Shown in pieces: positions 36,181 through 46,925 of a stretch of 64,000 bases of DNA. A program made the position numbers and the translations under genes. The stretch comes from Penelope pileata. Lineage: Eukaryota > Chordata > Aves > Galliformes > Cracidae. The notes beneath the pieces are model-generated. The model was not told where the DNA came from. It searched no databases and was given only the letters and a program-made list of their open reading frames with translations. The DNA lies in the NCBI GenBank assembly GCA_013396635.1, contig WBMW01005650.1:71314-135313 (forward strand), read 5' to 3'. How positions within the stretch are numbered: position 1 is the first letter of the stretch; every line of letters begins with the position of its first letter.

Positions 36181-39100
36181 CCGAGCATCCAATGATTTGA
36201 TGTATTTTTACAGAGAGTTTTATTTATACCGGCAGTTGGGAGTAAATAAGCATGTTGCCTTCTGTAACAGAGTTCAAGCTCGTTGTGTTGTTTAATCCTG
36301 GAAAGCATCTTGCCTGCCTGCTTCAAGTGCAGCGCTGCCTGTTCATTTCCAGAATTAATTGCCGATCTTATTGATTGCAAGCAGGATGAATGAGGTTGCA
36401 AGTTATCATTTTCCTGCTCGACTGTGAAGTGTCATCCACACGAGGGAAAGGCAGATTGTGATGCTGAAGCTGTAGGCTTGATTTATGGATATTAAAAATT
36501 TTATAGCAACTTTTTTTTATCACTTTCATTCCTCTCTGTCCCTCCTTTAGCTTTTGGCTGAGCTGGGATGACTGAGGTGTGGAGGGATGAGGAGGTAGCA
36601 GAAATCAAGCTGCCCATTTGGGATGAAGGATGGCTCCTTGCAGGGCTGCTGCTGGTGTTGGCCACCTGTTGAAGGCTGTGGCTTTCAGTGCCCAGGGTGA
36701 GGTTTGCAAAATAAGCAAGGAAAGCTCACGTGCACGGGAAGCCATCACCTATGGACCCCCATGCGCAACAAAGACCATGTTTAATTTAATCACCCACCAA
36801 TCCAACTTTTGGAAAGCTTCGCTCCCTTTTAAAAGCCTGTCAGCAGCTTATCTCCCTCCTGCCCATCTGCTGAGCAGGGCTGGGCTGACAGCTCCCCACA
36901 CAGCTGTCTCCTGTCTGACGTTATCTGCAGCTGGGTACCGCACTGCCCCGCAGCTGCCCTGCCAGCGACCCATGGGGAACCCCCAAACCCTGCGAGCATC
37001 CCTCTGCCGAGCCACCTGCGCTCCGCCAGGCTCCTCCCAACTGCATTTCTCTCTAAAAGCCTGGATTAGGCTAAAATTCTGCTGGAGATACGGGCCGTCC
37101 CCTTATCAGCGGGTGCATCCAGCCCCACGCTTGGCAGGGGGCAGTTACCGTGGGAGCAGCTCTCCCCCAAACCCATCACCCCTGCGCTTTGGGGAAAGGG
37201 TGATAAATCCTGCCAGGGCGAGGGGGGGTGACACCCGAATTCTTCCCTCCTCCTCCTTGCTGGGGAGTGTGCATCCATCAACTTCCTCCTGAGGCAGCTC
37301 CTTTCTATCCTGATGAATTCCTGAGCATCTCTTATTTTTTTCCAATTTTTTTCTTTCTGTTTTCCATGCACAAAGCAATGCTGCAGTGTAACGTCCATGC
37401 TGGTTTTCAGAGCAGGGTTTTCAGGGGCAGGGTGTTCCTTTAGGAATACTCGCAGGCAGGCATTAATTCATGTGGCATTGGGGGAAGTCAGGTGCACAGC
37501 ACAGGAGGCTGCAAGCCCTCCTGGTGCAGCAGCAGGGATGCTTCTGCCTTCAAAAAGCCCAATTTGCTTTGAGCTGGTAGGAAAGGAAGCAGATTTAAAA
37601 TAGAGGCTGCTGCCCCATCTCCCAGCACAGCAAACGCACAACATAGGATGGAGTCAAATATACATTCTGTGGCTCAGGAAAGGGTTTTGTGGCATAGGAA
37701 TGCTTTAGGGGATAACCCTGTGCTGTTGTAAGAGCCTCAGGGAACAGCACAGTGCAGGAGGGGGAGGGCAGCGCTCCTGGGACAGCTCTAAATCTGCTGC
37801 AGTGACCATGGCTGGGCTCTGTGGCTCTGCTCCCTGATGTCACCGCTGGTAGAAGCTGTCCCAGTGAATAAGTAACTGATGGTGACGTCCCCACGTCCCC
37901 TGTCCTCAAATCACAGTGCCCTGGGCTGGGTTAGGCACAACGCATCACACTGCTCGCTGCTAACACGACCCGCAGATTCGGCATCGTTATCAATAAACAA
38001 CAGCAGGCAATATTGAACCCAGCTGAGCTGTGTCACGGGGGTTATCAGGGGACAGACAGTAGTTCCTTCAGCCAGAACAGCAAAGGTCTTCGGGTTAAAA
38101 GCCAAGGGTCAGCCCCTGCCACTGCCTCATGTGGCATGGATTAAATCAAAAATTATCTTGAGTGGCATTACTGCAAACTGGACGGAGCATTAATCTGGAA
38201 CCTGGGCTGCTCCAAGCATAAATCACCCGCCTGGATGCCGGGCTGGGCTGGGGTTCAGCTGTGCCCCTCCTGCAAGCAGCATGGAGCACTGCACCCAGCC
38301 CTCCCATCCGACCCAGGAAACTGAACTGAGATTCATCACTTGGGGGAAAACATGATTTTTTTCACCAAATTGGGTTTTTCAGGGCACCACCACCTGGCAA
38401 CCAAGCTCTCACCCAGCTCCCAGAACACAATGTCATCCTCTGCTGTGTTTCTGATCACTCTCAAACTCACAGCTCTTCCCCTTCAACCAGAAGATTAATT
38501 GTAGAAGAGACAGCCCTGCATTTTATTTAATCCTTTTCTCGAAGTTTGATCATTTTCCTTTAAAAATTCTGAATAACAGCAAATTCCTCGGAGCATTTTT
38601 GCTGCTCTAAACCTTCACTTGCTCACAGCTCCTGTTTTAATTCATGACATTATGGCTGAGACTGTATTTTAGTGGTTTATCTGAATGAGACAGAAAGATT
38701 CAGTTCAAGAAAAATGCATCAGGTCTGCTATCATCTTCCTCTGTCTCCAAGAAGCAAGCTGCTTTGACTTCATTTTCAGCAGGGATGGAGGTGGCTGGAA
38801 GCAGCTCTGGGGGATGCAGCCAAACATTTTCATGCTATTTCCAAAGAGCTCCAGCTGAGGGCAGCAGCAATTTCTTTTTCTGCCAAAAAATCCAACTCAG
38901 ATAAAACTAAAAGCCAAAAAATAAAAAAAAATATTAAAAAAATCCCTTGAAATGAGACGTACAAGCAGTTTTCTGGAAAGCTCAGGTGTGTTTCTTAAAA
39001 ATGAGATAAAAACCGATTATTGCTTCCTTAAAAGGGGAGAAAAACAAACAACCAAAATAAACAGAAAACGTGCTATACTTAAAGTAAAAGCAGAGAAAGC

Positions 39101-39419
39101 TGATAAAAGAGTGCCCTGGGGTGGATGTGCTGGTGCAGAGCAGGGGTGCTGAAAGGGCACTTGAAACCACCTTGGAGCTATCAGGTGCTGTGAGGGTGTG
39201 ATGACCCCCAGGGGAAGCAGCTTTCCTCGGCAGCTCACGATGCTCCCTGCCTTGCAGCACTCTCCAAACCCTGCTGTGGGTAGGAGAAGACCTGGTTTTG
39301 CTTGGGAAATGGAGACATAGGGAAACTCAAATGGGCTCTGTAGGGCATCTCCCACTGAGGAGGCTTGGATGCCTGTTCTGTGCTTTGCTTACCATGCAGA
39401 TATCTTCAAAGATTTGGGG
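36181..39419. other. Unique sequence, possible conserved element near 36180-36500
   Basis: The block 36180-36500 carries AATTAATTGC, TTATTGATTGC and TTATTTAT sites without repeats. A frame of 220 codons (36630-37292) has no recognisable domain. From 38500 to 39100 the DNA is AT-rich, with an A-rich run at about 38917-38942. Confidence 0.35.
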
Positions 39420-39465
39420 ATTTTCCCTTTTTTTTCTTTTTTCTTTTTTTTCTTTTTTTTTTCCA
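39420..39465 (+). repeat. T-rich tract (TTTTTTC-type)
   Basis: About 46 bases of T with regularly spaced single C residues and no purine before CCAATT. Confidence 0.9.
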
Positions 39466-40556
39466 ATTCTACTGTCAGTGACACCAAATTGGTGACTCCT
39501 AATGCTGGAACAAACCATGGCTGCATTCTTGCTGCACTTTTGCAGCATGCAGCTCAGCACTTTTTAGTTACATAAATCTTTCCAGAGAGGATTCACCTTT
39601 ATTTTGGTGAATCCTGCAGCTTCCCCTGAGCAAATAGCCATGAATTGAGTAATTGAGGAGAGAGTGATTAGGGGAACGTACAATCCTGCCTCACATCTGG
39701 AGGGTGACGCATGGGCTGGGGACAGTGTGGTCCCCTCCCAGGTGACCGCTGTGGCTGTAGGATGTGTGTGCTCCATGAGCCCACCCAGAGGCAGCAGAAC
39801 CCAAAAAAGCAAAGGATGAAGCCATGTGCAGAGCCCTGGAGCAGCACCGTGCCCGCCTCCCCTGGGCCCCAGGTCTGCGAGCGCTGGAGCTTGGCCCGAG
39901 CCCAAAGCAGGAGGTTGGCTATCCCCACCAAAACCCTCTCTGTTTATTAGAGAGCCTTTGGATGTGCTGGATATCTGTATAAATATCCCATCCCTGCTGT
40001 TGGCTGCAGCCAGGGAACTCCTCGTGTTTCTAACTGCTGCCCTCACTAAACCACCCATCCTCATGTGCTGAGGGTCCAAGTGCAGCTGGGCTGGGGCTGG
40101 GGCTGGGATCCTCAAACACAGCCTGGGAGTGTTGTGGTGTTCATCCTGGTGGTGTCCAGAGGTGGTGACAGTGGTGGAGTTCCTACACCAAGCAGGTGTT
40201 TCGCTTGGGCAAGCACAACCCACGAACACCAGGCTGGTGCTGAAAGGTCCTCCTCCAGCAGAACCCGTGCATCACCCCTGAGCTGTTTGTCCAGTTGTGC
40301 AGAAAAGCTCTGAAAGAGGGGAGCATCTTGGGCAGAATATTCAAAGCACCTTTACCCCTACCTCTGCTCTTACTCCATGTGTTTCTCACAGGTTTGTGCC
40401 ATCCTTTAAATCAACCTCTTCTCCGTGTCAGCATCCCTTCTGTAAGAACCTCCCTTGGCCTCTGCAGCCATCTCAAAAGGTTTTGTGTCTATGGTTTCAC
40501 AAAGAATTATGATGTTCTATGCCCCCTTCTTCAGTGTGGTAACACTGACCTGAAAG
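39466..40556. other. Unique sequence with a G-quadruplex motif
   Basis: GC-rich unique DNA. Frames on both strands at 39564-40229 (minus) and 39826-40313 (plus) overlap and are not recognisable. The G-quadruplex motif at 40088-40107 is listed separately. No repeat family or RNA gene was seen. Confidence 0.4.
40088..40107 (+). other. Canonical G-quadruplex motif
   Basis: Four G runs (40088-40090, 40093-40096, 40099-40102, 40105-40107) are separated by the two-base loop CT, giving a short (GGGGCT)n repeat. Runs of three or more G with loops under seven bases satisfy the usual quadruplex definition. Confidence 0.75.
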
Positions 40557-40583
40557 AAAAAATAAAATAAAATAAAATAAAAG
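40557..40583 (+). repeat. (AAAAT)n microsatellite
   Basis: Five AAAAT units run head to tail after GAAAG. Confidence 0.9.
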
Positions 40584-40802
40584 TAAACTCTGATGCTGGG
40601 ATGTTGATAGGCTGCAGAGGATCCAGCACAGTCTCCCAACAGATGTTTGCCCTGGCAAGGGCTTCTCCTTGGTGTTGTTGCTCTGATCTTTGCACACCTT
40701 TGGGATCACTTCTGTGGAAAAACCCCACTGATTTACCACTGGCACTGTTACGCTGCTGGAGGAGATTTGAGTGAATTTCAGAGCTCTCTTAACATGTAGT
40801 CA

Positions 40803-40828
40803 CAATCACAGCTTCTGTGATTGAGTCA
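40803..40828. promoter_or_regulatory. Perfect 9-bp inverted repeat with an overlapping AP-1 site
   Basis: CAATCACAG (40803-40811) and CTGTGATTG (40815-40823) are exact reverse complements around CTT. The AP-1 heptamer TGAGTCA (40822-40828) overlaps the right arm. The surrounding 40780-41060 is AT-rich and repeat-free, which fits a regulatory element, but function is inference. Confidence 0.3.
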
Positions 40829-41434
40829 TTTCTCCCTAAATAAGTAAATTAACTCTAATACCCTTATTTGCTATCAACCTTATAAAACATAATAAAAGCC
40901 AGATGTCTCTTCCTTAACATGACGTACTATAGAAGTTCAATGGATTGTCTTTTCCAGACTTTATGAAAGCGATTTTGTGTTCTCCTTATTTCCTCTGGTA
41001 AATTCACTGCAGCATCTGGTGGAAAGAAATTTGCAAGTGTATTAAAATGGAGAAACCCAGTGTTGTTTGGGTGCAGGTTTCAGGAGAACCAACCTCCCTC
41101 TCACCATGTGTTGTTGCAAGGAGACAGCTAACGATGAAGGGATTTCAATTCAATACGTGCCAAAGTATTCTCCAAAGCTGCTAGGTAGCAGCCCTCAACT
41201 CCAAGAACCTCCTGAGCAGCCTGGCTCCTCTCAGCTCCTCTCATTCCATTGGAGAAGAAATTGTTCAGTATTGGAGCCCCATTTGGTGCCTGACTCTCCT
41301 TGATGGATTTCAGGGATAGTTAGGGGACTTTTGTGGTTTGAAGGCTGCGGAGCTTGGCAAGAGTGGGATTTTGTTGGCCAGAATTATAGAAAAATAGCTG
41401 CTCTATCATTTTCTGTAATTTCCTTTTGCTTTAG

Positions 41435-41571
41435 GTGGATTCAGCTGAATCACCATGAAGAAGCAGCCCTGGATGCTCTATCTTCAGCTCCTCAGAGCCA
41501 TTCATCTGCCATGCCAAGATGGTCAAAGTCTGAAACATACCCTGGCTGCCTCACCACTCCCCCGTTATCAG
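41435..41571 (+). other. Exon-like segment with start codon in strong context
   Basis: A good splice acceptor (TTTCCTTTTGCTTTAG, ending at 41434) precedes 137 bases that end in CAG, directly followed by GTAGGT, a near-consensus donor. The segment contains CACCATGA, a strong Kozak context with A at -3. The ATG at 41455-41457 opens 39 codons up to the donor in phase 0. The peptide begins MKKQPWMLYLQLLRAIHLPC: two lysines and then a hydrophobic stretch, which loosely resembles a secretion signal. I recognise no family. Unspliced, the frame ends after 57 codons at 41628. Segments like this arise by chance in 64 kb, so this is a candidate 5' coding exon only. Confidence 0.2.
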
Positions 41572-41657
41572 GTAGGTGGAAAGCATGCAAAAATTCTAAG
41601 CATGCTCAAAAATGCTGCATGGGATTGAGTTACGTGCACCAAGCCTGCTGCTGACAG

Positions 41658-41831
41658 GAGGAGGAGGAGGGACAGAAGGTCACAGGGGAGAGCCCAGGCA
41701 CATCGACCATGAGCTGCTGGCTGCCGTACATCGATTCCCCAAGAGGAATCCCCCATGATGGTCACCGTGTCCCTACGGATGGAGCGATGGGCCTCTGGGC
41801 ATGGGATGCAGCTCCATGGTGTGGTTGGCAG
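41658..41831 (+). other. Second exon-like segment in the same frame
   Basis: If the donor at 41572 is used, the acceptor CTGCTGCTGACAG (ending at 41657) would leave an intron of only 86 bases. The next 174 bases are open in phase 0 for 58 codons (start EEEEGQKVTGESPG) and end in CAG before GTAGGG. The acceptor's pyrimidine tract is weak and the intron is near the lower size limit. A minus-strand frame (41568-42026) covers the same bases. Much weaker than the upstream segment. Confidence 0.1.
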
Positions 41832-43282
41832 GTAGGGGTGAGCATGGAGAGGAGATGGAGCATTTGCTATTGGTCTTTTTTTTGGGAAATGAAAGGAATC
41901 CATTCTGCAGCTATGTCCCTCTGAACTATGGAACTTGTCTGTTGAGTCATTTTGACTTCCAATTAAACAAAATATTGTTTTTAAGGGAATAGTTTCTTTC
42001 CCCAGCTGGGGTGATAACACAGTCATGATGTTTGGATGAGGTTTCTAATGAAGCAATTTGGGTTTTCATGTCACTGACTGAGAGTCAGGCCAGTTCCTCA
42101 TCCAAAATCATAATAAACACGCAATGCATACCACACAGCCCTTCTCCCGAGCTCAAGCAACATCCATTCAGGCACTCTTCTTCAATAACTCATCCATGCA
42201 TGGCATTTACTGTGGGGTCAGTCGCCTTGGCAGCATCTCCTGGATAATGCTCCAATTCATACATCCATGGGCATAGTGCAAAATGCAAGGAAATCAGGCA
42301 GAACAAAGCCACTGATGTTCATGGTTTGGACCTTCCATTTCTTCCTATGGTTCTATACCGTGGGTGTCCCAGAAAATGGGGGAAATCTCCCTGTCCTGTG
42401 GCACTGACATGACATTGCAGGGGTGTTTAGACGAGCAGAAGAGCCCAGATTGGTGCTGAAATGACTGTTTTCTTCTTGATTTTTAGCTGGTATATGAAAA
42501 TAAAACCAAGTAGAGACCAGCAAGCTGAGCTGGCGGTGATTCAGCGACTGCTTTGAGGTTTGCTCAGCCAATGCTACAAGATAAAGCAAATCTTACTACT
42601 GGCATGAATCCTCTCCCTCCTGCTTTCTGTTGTTCCAAGAGCAGAAACCAAGCTGCTGGTAGAGTTTCAGGCTCCTGATTTGTACAAATCATGTAAACCT
42701 GATGAGTGTGTCAGATGGCATTATGGCAAGCCTGTTTGCCTATCTGATTTTTCCTGCAGCCCCAACTCCAGAAATCCAGCGAATCAAGCTGCTGGCTTCT
42801 AAATTAGAAAAAAAAAATAGAAAAAGCATTACATTGAAATTACAGCAATCTCAGTGGTATTGCAGAGGCATTAGGAGTGTAATCTGGTGAAGAAAGATGC
42901 AGTCCTAAAGCAACTGTGCACAACTGCTCGAGATGTCAAACCAATTTGTACCGGATCCCCGGCACGGGTCCTGCTGAAGATGCATCGTCCTTGCTCTACA
43001 GGAGAATTAGTGGGAACCGGTTGTTTTAAGCTATGACCCCTTCGCTCGGCACATGCTACTGTCTTACTTGAACCATGCGAAGCTCCATCCATGCCCGTGG
43101 CTTTTAAACACAACATTTATTATCCTTAGCCCCCAGATTACGGGGATCCTGCGATGGCCGCGGACAGCCCAGAGCAAGGCTGCGTGCACGGCATCTGGTT
43201 TTCATGTTCAATCTCATCCCCTTTACTTAGCCGTGAGGGAAGGCTCAAGTGACAACAGAACAATGCTCGCTCTGCAGACTGA
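41832..43282. other. Unique sequence, nothing recognised
   Basis: Mixed composition with an A-rich run at about 42806-42828. No exon, repeat or RNA gene was seen. Confidence 0.4.
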
Positions 43283-43310
43283 CTAATTAGGCTGCATCTG
43301 GAGCTAATTA
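43283..43310. promoter_or_regulatory. Two CTAATTA sites 21 bp apart
   Basis: CTAATTAG at 43283 and CTAATTA at 43304 are homeodomain core sites spaced two helical turns apart. The wider block 43040-43760 has CpGs, further ATTAA sites (near 43533 and 43649), few repeats and a bulged inverted repeat at 43599-43625. It reads like a developmental enhancer, but conservation was not tested. Confidence 0.3.
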
Positions 43311-45192
43311 AATGTGGAGTCGCCCGCAAGGAGAGCACTCTCCTTATCATACCAGCAGCAGGGGTGAGACAGAAGAAAAATCGCTGATGATATGGCTCCT
43401 TTTCTTGCAAGCAATTTAAACGAGGCAACGGAGTGGACGGGCAATTTCCCCTTAGAAGAGATGGGAGCGGGATTGATCCCGGGATGATGGAGCGGGTTTT
43501 TGGGGAGCTGGAGATGTTTCAAACACGGAACAATTAAATGAGGTCATGTTCGAGCTGTTGCTTCTGTGCATAATGTATGGCCAAGAAGATGCCTCTTCAG
43601 TGGGAATATCATTTAATATTCCACTTTCTGATACTCAGTGGCACATGTAATTAAAGCAAGCTGACCTTTACCAGATGAAATATGTTCTGATTTCTTCTTT
43701 TTTTTTACTACAAAAAGGAGTTTTTATTACTAAATATTGTAATCTTAACTTTGTTCATCCAAAGCCGGGAGAAATACGGTTTCCATTGCTTTATCAGTCA
43801 CTAATTAGTATGAGGCTGCACATTTTTTAATAGCTGGACAGTTTTATTTTGTGACCTTGGGAAGCAAGTGATCTCTTCCGAAAGATGCAGAGGAGCATGT
43901 GGGTTTGAACACAAAGTATCAGGTTTATTTTTTGTGCCCAAATTTTTCATTGTAACACTTGAAATGTTCATAAAGGGAGAGAAATCCTCCGACTTCCAGA
44001 GATAAATTTGTCGTGGTTTGGTTCAAGAACAGTAAATTATTTTTAGATTGATTTTAGCTCCTCTTTTCTGGCCTGGAAACATTTGGCTGCCGGGATGGAC
44101 AATGGTTTTCCTGCAGAGCTTCATCCCATAGAGCTTTTGGAACAGATTTTTTACCTTTTTGTCATCTTTTCACCCAGCAGCCATCATCGAGATGCTGTGC
44201 ACAGCCCCTCCGCACCCAGGCTCACTGCTGTTACCAAACCCTGATGATTTTGGTCCATTTTAGTGAAACGAGCACATGGTTTGCTGCCAGAGCTCACTCA
44301 GGATCCAGACCCAAGGAAATGCCTCTCCTCGTACCTCCAAGATTTGCTCTCCATGCTGGGAGCAGCTCTGGCCATTTCAGCTATCAAGCTGGTGAAACGA
44401 TCCAAAAGGCACAGAGACCATCCCTCAAATGGGCAATCTTTGTGTTTTCCTTTATCTATTACACACCTAACTTCAATCTTTCAGTTTTTTCTCCCACCGT
44501 GGAGTCATAAACCCAACCAGGAGCTACAGGCAGGCAGCAGGAGGTCACGGGCAACCAGAGGAGGCGGGAAATTGCCTTGGAAGTGAAGGGAACATCTTCA
44601 GTCTATCAGAACTCTTCCTAGCAGCATTTAACAGATAGTCCGAGGTGTTGGATCTGCAAAGGGTGGATGCAAGGGAGAAGAAAAGCTCTTTTGCAACCTC
44701 AACGCCATGCAGCTGAGCATCCAGATGCTCCTGTGAAGGAGAGCAGATGCTTTGCAGAGCCCCAGCGCTCAGGATTAAAACCAGGAGGTTTCTCTCCTGC
44801 TGCTTTCCAGCCTTTGGTTCTGGTCTTGAAACAGAGAAGTGATGTGTAGGAGCGAAACGATGGCTGGGTTTGTGGTCTGTGTGGTTTGACCATCGGCTCG
44901 TGCCGACTGCTGCTGACTAAGTGGGGAGCTCAGGAGGGAGATTGGTCCCAGTGAATTTCTTGTCAATGTCACCTCCATTCAGCATGAAAATTTGAGGATT
45001 CTGGCACTATTTTTTTGTATTAAACCTACAGGGGTTTTGCGAACTGAGCGCTCAAGGATCCGATGGCTCAATTTTTAGGCAATCGGTGTGTGGGGGGGAA
45101 AGGTCAGCTTTTCCTCTAAACAAACCCAGGAAAATCAGCCCCTTTTTTGTCACACGCAGCCTGGCGAGCTGGCAAACCAGGGTGGATGGCTC
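43311..45192. other. Unique sequence, nothing recognised
   Basis: AT-rich to about 44060, then mixed. No exon, repeat family or RNA gene was recognised. The frames at 44244-44586 are short and unfamiliar. Confidence 0.4.
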
Positions 45193-45207
45193 TTTTTTTT
45201 TTTTTTT
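45193..45207 (+). repeat. Poly(T) tract
   Basis: Fifteen T residues. A second run of fourteen lies at 45336-45349. Confidence 0.9.
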
Positions 45208-45349
45208 GATGTACAAATGCTCCCCACTGAAGCATGAATTCAAATATTAGCTTTCTACCTAGCAAGACCAGACAGGAGCAGGGAAAAGCTGAGTCTGTTC
45301 CTTATCCTTGATGCAGGAAAACTATTTTAATCTGATTTTTTTTTTTTTT

Positions 45350-45850
45350 ACAAGAGCCACATAGGAGTGTTTACTTTATTTGGGGGGATCCAGGGGGCTA
45401 ATGAATGCGGCCTTTAGTGAAACCCCCCTCATTGTAGTTTTCACAAACTCCATCAAAACATCCCTTTCTCTCTCTCCCTTTTCAGAAAGAGCCTTTTTTT
45501 TTGCCTGCCCTCCCTCCCCCGTGTTCCTGCATGTTGTGATTTCACTGAGGCTTCCAATGGTCTTCAACAGTTCATTTATGCCGGGAGCCTTCTATAAACT
45601 GTACAGCCACGGTCTCCTCGCCCGGCCACCCACCGAATCAGCCTGTCTAAACAGCATCTGTCTACGTCCCAGACACATCGAGCGAGCTCGGGATGGAGCG
45701 GGGCCAGCTCCCCTTGCTGCCCCCCTGCCATGCGGGGTGGGAGCGGGGGCAGCAGCAGTGCAGCCCCGCATCCCAACACGATGGGAAACTCAACCGTGGG
45801 CTCCATCCCTCAACGCCGGCGTTAGTCCGACTAAATCTCCCCATCCCTGC
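45350..45850. other. Pyrimidine-rich then CpG-bearing unique sequence
   Basis: From 45575 to 45840 there are roughly twenty CpGs, including GAGCGAGCTCGGG and CAACGCCGGCGTTAG, above the local background. A 159-codon plus-strand frame (45380-45859) covers this but shows no recognisable domain. A regulatory role together with the adjacent hairpin is possible. Confidence 0.35.
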
Positions 45851-45895
45851 TTTAAATAGTCTCCAGCCATTGTTAGTGGCTGGAGCCTATTTAAA
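45851..45895. other. 45-nt near-perfect hairpin with 21-bp arms
   Basis: The left arm 45851-45871 (starting TTTAAATAG) and the right arm 45875-45895 (ending CTATTTAAA) are reverse complements at 19 of 21 positions, the others being one mismatch and one G-T wobble. The loop is only GTT. Each arm carries CTCCAGCC or GGCTGGAG, so the site is a dyad of two identical half sites. The stem is too short in total length for an ordinary animal microRNA precursor. No target-site duplication was seen that would mark a transposon end. Confidence 0.75.
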
Positions 45896-46664
45896 GTTAA
45901 TCCCAAATGCATTACCTAGTGAGTTGGGCTTGGCTTTTTGACTTAAGGTATTGGAGGTTATTACCTCTGGTATGCAGGGGCTGCTCTGAAGAATCTCTCC
46001 AGCGAACAGCTCCATTTGGTGAGAGGGCAGGAGTGGATGGGGTGTTTCTTGCTAGGGTATTTTGGGCACATTTTTGAAAGATGAAGTCAGAAAATTTGCA
46101 TCCCTGGCAAAGGAAGCTCCCGGTGGTGCTGACCTGGTGTTTTCACGAGGTTTATTCACATCTGTGTCGATGCAGCAGATGGGGCAGAAATTGCGTTGCA
46201 AAGGGCTTGTGTAGGCTTCGGTCCTGGAAAGGTGTCCTGTCTTAATTATGAAAGCTGTCATAGTAGACAGATGGCATTTTGAGGAGAGAAGGTCACATTT
46301 ATTTTTTGTCTAAGGCTGGGCTCAAAAATAAGAATTGTGTGATGAAGCACAATCTGAGACATCGATGAAGGTGACAATGGGTTCAACAGAGCAGAGGTGT
46401 CACACTGCACTTCTTGAACATCACCCAGAAGAGCTTTGATTTTCGTTAACATTAAGTTTCCAAGAGAAAACATAAACTTCTGGGCTGATCCATGCAACAG
46501 GTTTGCCTTTTGCCATCCATCACATGCCAGCTCCCTCTGAAATAGCTCAAACCAGTGGCTTCTGCACTTCCGCCTATTTGACCTAAGAAAGATAATCTCA
46601 GAGTAAAAATGCCGGTTTTTTAACTAAAGCAAGAAAATGGCACATCCATGAAGGGAATTCTCAA
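45896..46664. other. Unique sequence, nothing recognised
   Basis: No exon, repeat or RNA gene was seen. Confidence 0.45.
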
Positions 46665-46714
46665 ACAAAAAAAAAAAGAAGAGAGGAAAAGAAAAAAAAA
46701 CAAATAAAATTAAA
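46665..46714 (+). repeat. A-rich, nearly pure purine tract
   Basis: Runs of A are interrupted by G, with C only at isolated positions, followed by ATAAAATTAAAT. Confidence 0.85.
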
Positions 46715-46899
46715 TGCTTGTTGGATGAAGGGGGCTGGAGGATGAACTCATCTCTTGCAGCCCTGCGTTGGGCTGCTGCAAGCAGTGGCTTTGCTGGTGA
46801 TGATGATGAGCAGATCAGCTCTGTGTCACTCCCTGTGAGTGGAGACACAGAATAGCTTTACAAACCTGTCCTGCCTTCCCAATATCTACCCCATCCTTC

Positions 46900-46925
46900 A
46901 TTTAAATTAAATTAAATTAATTAAA
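46900..46925 (+). repeat. (TTAAA)n microsatellite
   Basis: About five TTAAA/AATTA units. Confidence 0.85.

Noticed and set aside
36630..37292. 220-codon plus-strand open frame
   Set aside because: Pro/Ser/Ala-rich with no domain and open frames on the other strand; typical of GC-rich non-coding DNA.
41568..42026. 152-codon minus-strand frame from an ATG, with a Leu-rich stretch
   Set aside because: The Leu run comes from a short GGAGGA repeat; no domain, and it overlaps the plus-strand exon-like segment.
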